NCBI GenBank assembly: GCA_022842985.1
Contig: JALHON010000018.1
Coordinates: 1-33,734, forward strand
Reading direction: 5' to 3'
Source of the DNA: Acidobacteriota bacterium
Lineage (GTDB): Bacteria > Acidobacteriota > Vicinamibacteria > Vicinamibacterales > UBA2999
DNA length: 33,734 nucleotides
Shown: positions 30,113 to 33,734 of the stretch, in pieces
Layout: each line of letters opens with the position of its first letter
How positions within the stretch are numbered: position 1 is the stretch's first letter
Made by a program: the position numbers and the translations under genes
Notes under the pieces: model-generated
What the model was told of the DNA's origin: nothing
The model's input: only the letters and a program-made list of their open reading frames with translations
Database searches by the model: none

Positions 30113-31593
30113 AAATCGGCTTCGTTTCCCTCGGCTGCCCCAAGAACCTCGTCGACTCCGAGGTGATGCTCGGCACGGCTGAGCAGGCCGGCCACGAAAT
30201 CACGACCGACGCCGACGGCGCCGACGTGGTCATCGTGAACACCTGCGCCTTCATCGACCGCGCCAAGCAGGAGTCGATCGACACGATTCTCGAGATGGCG
30301 GCGAAGAAGAAGGCCACCGGCGGACGCCTGGTTGTCACCGGCTGCCTGGCCGAACGCTACCGCGACAGCCTGCAGAAGGAAATCCCTGAGATCGACGCCA
30401 TCCTCGGCACCGGCGACGTCCCGAACATCCTCGAAGCGATCCAGCCCGGCTCCACGGCCGCGAGAGCGACGGGCGCTGCGCCGCTGACGTTCTACAAGAG
30501 GGATCCGAAGCCGGCGAGCGGAGCGATGCCGGCACAGGGGACGCCGAGCGAAGCGACGGCGTCCGCAGCGGGACACGCGCACGCCCCAGCCCCCAGCCCC
30601 GAGCCCCCAGCCCCGGTCTTCGGCGTGGATCTGCCCACATATCTTTACGGTGCCGACACGCCACGCCGCCTTTCGACCCCCGGCCACTACGCCTACGTGA
30701 AGATCGCCGAGGGTTGCGACTACAAGTGCGCGTTCTGCGTGATCCCGAAGATGCGCGGCCACTACCGCAGCCGCAGCATCGAGTCGGTCGTGGCCGAAGC
30801 GCACCAGCTGGCCGCCCGCGGCGTGAAGGAACTGCTGCTCGTCTCGCAGGACACGACCTTCTACGGCATCGACCGCAAGGAACGCGACGCGCTGCCGCGC
30901 CTCATCGAGGCGCTCGACCAGGTGGACGGCATCGAGTGGGTGCGCCTGCTCTACCTCTACCCGACCACCATCACCGACGCCACCATCGACGCCATCGCCG
31001 CCAGCCGCAAGGTGGTCCGCTACATCGACCTGCCGCTGCAGCACGCGTCAGACGCCGTGCTGAAGCGCATGAAGCGCCCCGGCACGCGCGCCTCCTACGA
31101 ACGGCTGCTCGGCAACATCCGCGCGAAGATGCCCGACGTGGCCCTGCGCACCACCTTCATCGTGGGGTTCCCCGGCGAGACCGAGGCCGACGTCGAGGAG
31201 CTGCTGGCCTTCATCACGGCCGTCGGCTTCGACCACGTGGGCGTCTTCACCTACAGCCACGAGGAAGACACCTCGGCCTTCGACCTCGTGGACGACGTGC
31301 CGGCGGCCGAGAAGACCCGCCGCCAGAAGCGGGTCATGGCCCTCCAGAAGCGGCTGGTGGCGAAACGGCAGAAGGCGAAGGTGGGCGCCCGCGTCCGCAT
31401 GGTCGTGGACGGGCCGTCGCCGGAGCACGAATGGGTGTTCACGGGCCGGCTGCCGGGCCAGGCCCCCGAAATCGACCCGCAGGTCTACCTGACCGACGCC
31501 GATCCGGCCACACTTTCGCCCGGCCAGTTCCTGGAGGTCGAAATCGTGGGGGCCGAGGGCTACGATCTGGTCGCCCGGCCTCTGGACCTCTGA
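30109..31593 (+). CDS. rimO: Ribosomal protein S12 methylthiotransferase RimO with a repeat-derived insert
   Basis: A radical-SAM enzyme that methylthiolates an aspartate of ribosomal protein S12. The 494-residue protein has the N-terminal MTTase domain with cluster cysteines Cys10, Cys46 and Cys79 and starts KIGFVSLGCPKNLVDSE, as RimO does. The radical-SAM motif CDYKCAFC gives Cys203, Cys207 and Cys210. A C-terminal TRAM domain lies at about 425-490. E. coli RimO is 441 residues; the excess of about 53 residues falls in the linker between the two cluster domains (about 114-172), a low-complexity stretch rich in Ala, Pro, Gly and Ser. At DNA level this stretch is palindromic modules plus a heptanucleotide array, so it looks like repeat DNA accepted in frame. 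All catalytic residues are intact. The start is GTG, since the RimO consensus begins right there. Confidence 0.93.
   Translation: MKIGFVSLGCPKNLVDSEVMLGTAEQAGHEITTDADGADVVIVNTCAFIDRAKQESIDTILEMAAKKKATGGRLVVTGCLAERYRDSLQKEIPEIDAILGTGDVPNILEAIQPGSTAARATGAAPLTFYKRDPKPASGAMPAQGTPSEATASAAGHAHAPAPSPEPPAPVFGVDLPTYLYGADTPRRLSTPGHYAYVKIAEGCDYKCAFCVIPKMRGHYRSRSIESVVAEAHQLAARGVKELLLVSQDTTFYGIDRKERDALPRLIEALDQVDGIEWVRLLYLYPTTITDATIDAIAASRKVVRYIDLPLQHASDAVLKRMKRPGTRASYERLLGNIRAKMPDVALRTTFIVGFPGETEADVEELLAFITAVGFDHVGVFTYSHEEDTSAFDLVDDVPAAEKTRRQKRVMALQKRLVAKRQKAKVGARVRMVVDGPSPEHEWVFTGRLPGQAPEIDPQVYLTDADPATLSPGQFLEVEIVGAEGYDLVARPLDL
30510..30564. repeat. Two palindromic GA-GC-GRA-GC-GA modules inside rimO
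   Basis: Module A is GCCGGC (30510-30515), then GAGCGGAGCGAT, then GCCGGC (30528-30533). Module B is GACGCCG (30540-30546), then AGCGAAGCGA, then CGGCGTC (30557-30563), extended by one more G-C pair. The outer stems differ, but both keep GA-GC-GRA-GC-GA in the middle, the plan seen beside tRNA-Leu. Confidence 0.55.
30584..30618. repeat. C-rich heptanucleotide array inside rimO
   Basis: Five in-phase 7-mers, CCCCAGC, CCCCAGC, CCCGAGC, CCCCAGC and CCCGGTC. They encode the Pro/Ala-rich end of the RimO linker insert. Confidence 0.6.
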
Positions 31594-31603
31594 GCTTCCC
31601 GGA

Positions 31604-31612
31604 TGCTAGACT
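31604..31612 (+). promoter_or_regulatory. Promoter of the rimP-nusA-infB operon
   Basis: TGC-TAGACT is an extended -10 just after the rimO stop. TGGACC (31583-31588, inside the rimO end), 18 nt upstream of the hexamer, could be the -35. The transcript would begin near 31619, ahead of the leader terminator. Confidence 0.45.
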
Positions 31613-31629
31613 TAACGGTCCGGTGCTGA

Positions 31630-31668
31630 TCTGGCAAAACCAGAGTGGGCTGTAGCCCACTCTTTTTT
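31630..31668 (+). terminator. Leader terminator/attenuator before rimP
   Basis: GAGTGGGC (31643-31650), loop TGTA and GCCCACTC (31655-31662) are followed by six Ts (31663-31668): a textbook intrinsic terminator ending 15 nt before rimP. A smaller hairpin, TCTGG-CAAAA-CCAGA (31630-31644), shares its last bases with the start of the terminator stem. It can end rimO transcripts and, because a promoter lies between it and rimO, attenuate the operon that contains nusA. Confidence 0.85.
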
Positions 31669-31683
31669 GTTTCTGGGTAAGTC

Positions 31684-32160
31684 GTGCTGCCACTTGAACG
31701 GATTCGGGAGCTCGCGGCGGGAATCGCCGGGGCGTATGGCCTCGAGCTGTTCGATGTGACGTACGGGCGTGAAGCCGGCCGGAACGTACTGCGGGTCGTG
31801 CTCGACAGGCCTGGCCCCTCGGCCACCGCCGAGGATAGCGTGAGTCTGGAGCATTGCCAGAAGGTGAGTGAAGAACTGAGCGCGGTGCTCGACGTCGATG
31901 ACGTCGTGCCCGACGAGTACACGTTGGAGGTGTCGTCGCCGGGGCTCGACAGACCGCTCCGGTCGCGCGACGACTACCAGCGGTTTGCGGGACGGCTGGC
32001 GAAGATCGTCACCGCCGAACCCATCGCCCGGCAGACGGCCTTCGCGGGTCACCTGCGGGGTGTGGATGGCGACGACGTGCTGTTCGAGAACCAGGGCGGC
32101 AAGCTGATTCGGCTGCCGCTGGGGCTCATCCGGCGCGCCCGTCTCGAAGTGGAGTTTTGA
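31684..32160 (+). CDS. rimP: Ribosome maturation factor RimP
   Basis: Helps assemble the 30S ribosomal subunit. The 158-residue product shows the RimP landmarks: AYGLELFDVTYGREAG near the start, LRVVLDRPG, VSLEHCQKVSEELSAVLDVDD, the highly conserved YTLEVSSPGLDRPLRSRDDYQRF (residues 79-101), and a C-terminal SH3-like domain with LFENQGGKLIRLPLGLIRRARLE. The start is GTG at 31684. It stands in the universal rimP-nusA-infB order, with the nusA ATG 5 nt after its TGA. Confidence 0.95.
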   Translation: MLPLERIRELAAGIAGAYGLELFDVTYGREAGRNVLRVVLDRPGPSATAEDSVSLEHCQKVSEELSAVLDVDDVVPDEYTLEVSSPGLDRPLRSRDDYQRFAGRLAKIVTAEPIARQTAFAGHLRGVDGDDVLFENQGGKLIRLPLGLIRRARLEVEF

Positions 32161-32165
32161 GGAAC

Positions 32166-33356
<1,191 letters not shown>

Positions 33357-33383
33357 GTCGGTACGTCTTTTCAGGGGTGACTG

Positions 33384-33734
33384 TTGGCCACTGTCCGGAT
33401 CTTCAAAGTCGCAGAGCTGCTGGGCACGACCAGCCAGGAAGTCCTCCAGCTGCTCAAGCAGAACCACGGCATCGAGCTGAAGAGCGCCTCGAGCACCGTG
33501 GAGGAGATCGTGGCGCGCCAGTTCGTCGAACGACTGGCGCGGCAGCGCGGGATCGAGCTGCCGAAGGGCGACATCTTCTCGGAGACGGCGGTCAAGGCCG
33601 CCAAGGCCAAGACGGCGTCCACCAAGAAGGGCCAGGCGCCCGAGCCGCCGAAGCCGACCGGCCCGCCCCTGCCGCCGCCCCGTCTCATCCGCACCCAGCG
33701 CCCGCCGACGGCGCCCGGACACGACGCGCCCGGT
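33384..33734 (+). CDS. infB: Translation initiation factor IF-2, N-terminal part (cut by window edge)
   Basis: The frame is open from a TTG at 33384 to the window end (117 codons). The residues after the start, ATVRIFKVAELLGTTSQEVL, continue QLLKQNHGIELKSASSTVEE and are the IF2_N domain that opens bacterial IF-2. A lysine/alanine/proline-rich linker follows (KAAKAKTASTKKG, then PEPPKPTGPP). GGGGTGA (33374-33380) is positioned a few nt before the TTG, and no ATG or GTG fits the family start better, so TTG is the likely initiator. The gene follows nusA by 27 nt. The G domain lies outside the window. Confidence 0.9.
   Translation, partial: MATVRIFKVAELLGTTSQEVLQLLKQNHGIELKSASSTVEEIVARQFVERLARQRGIELPKGDIFSETAVKAAKAKTASTKKGQAPEPPKPTGPPLPPPRLIRTQRPPTAPGHDAPG

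Overview
This is a very GC-rich, densely coded bacterial chromosome segment. It shows no insertion sequence, phage gene or CRISPR array. Two large secreted proteins point to Acidobacteriota, probably the Vicinamibacteria side of the phylum: a VWFA-related protein of the acidobacterial type (20123-22207, minus) and a signal-peptide-bearing sortilin/BNR-repeat protein (2750-5749, minus). This placement is inferred from family distribution, not from a marker-gene tree.

Layout. The left edge (1-397, minus) is the N-terminus of a GAF-domain protein, followed by a PpiD/SurA-like membrane-anchored foldase (587-2557). Next come the BNR-repeat protein and a LysR regulator on the minus strand. The LysR gene is divergent from a compact leuA-leuB-leuC-leuD operon (6835-11143). 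Uridine kinase converges on leuD with overlapping stop codons. After a small helical protein and a TolB-like beta-propeller protein comes tRNA-Leu(CAG) on the minus strand, with a degenerate tRNA-Leu copy and palindromic repeats just downstream of it. A metabolic block follows: D-cysteine desulfhydrase/ACC-deaminase family protein, DmpA-type aminopeptidase, threonine/serine dehydratase family protein, GT35 glucan phosphorylase, a zinc-ribbon protein of unknown function and a small secreted protein ending at a strong terminator.

The right third is two operons. The first (22472-29964) is tightly packed with 4-nt overlaps: M24 peptidase, HtrA protease, CYTH protein, a MurU-like nucleotidyltransferase with an extra C-terminal repeat domain, AmgK-like sugar kinase, TIM-barrel isomerase and AsnRS. 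It joins envelope proteolysis and probable MurNAc recycling to translation. rimO follows with its own promoter. The second is the conserved rimP-nusA-infB operon, preceded by a promoter and a textbook terminator that together look like an attenuator. infB runs off the right edge.

The least ordinary content is in small non-coding structure. (1) A C-rich heptanucleotide array (consensus CCCGAGC) sits directly before glgP and rimO and again inside rimO. (2) A palindromic module, [stem]-GA-GC-GRA-GC-GA-[stem'], occurs beside the tRNA and in rimO; its core is GCGAAGC or a variant. Together (1) and (2) appear to have lengthened RimO in frame by about 53 residues. (3) A shrunken, collinear tRNA-Leu relic lies behind the real tRNA-Leu. 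(4) Many first genes have a TANNNT hexamer 5-11 nt before the start codon and no ribosome binding site, which predicts leaderless mRNAs. (5) The CYTH gene seems to start at CTG. No defence or biosynthetic system of unknown type was found.
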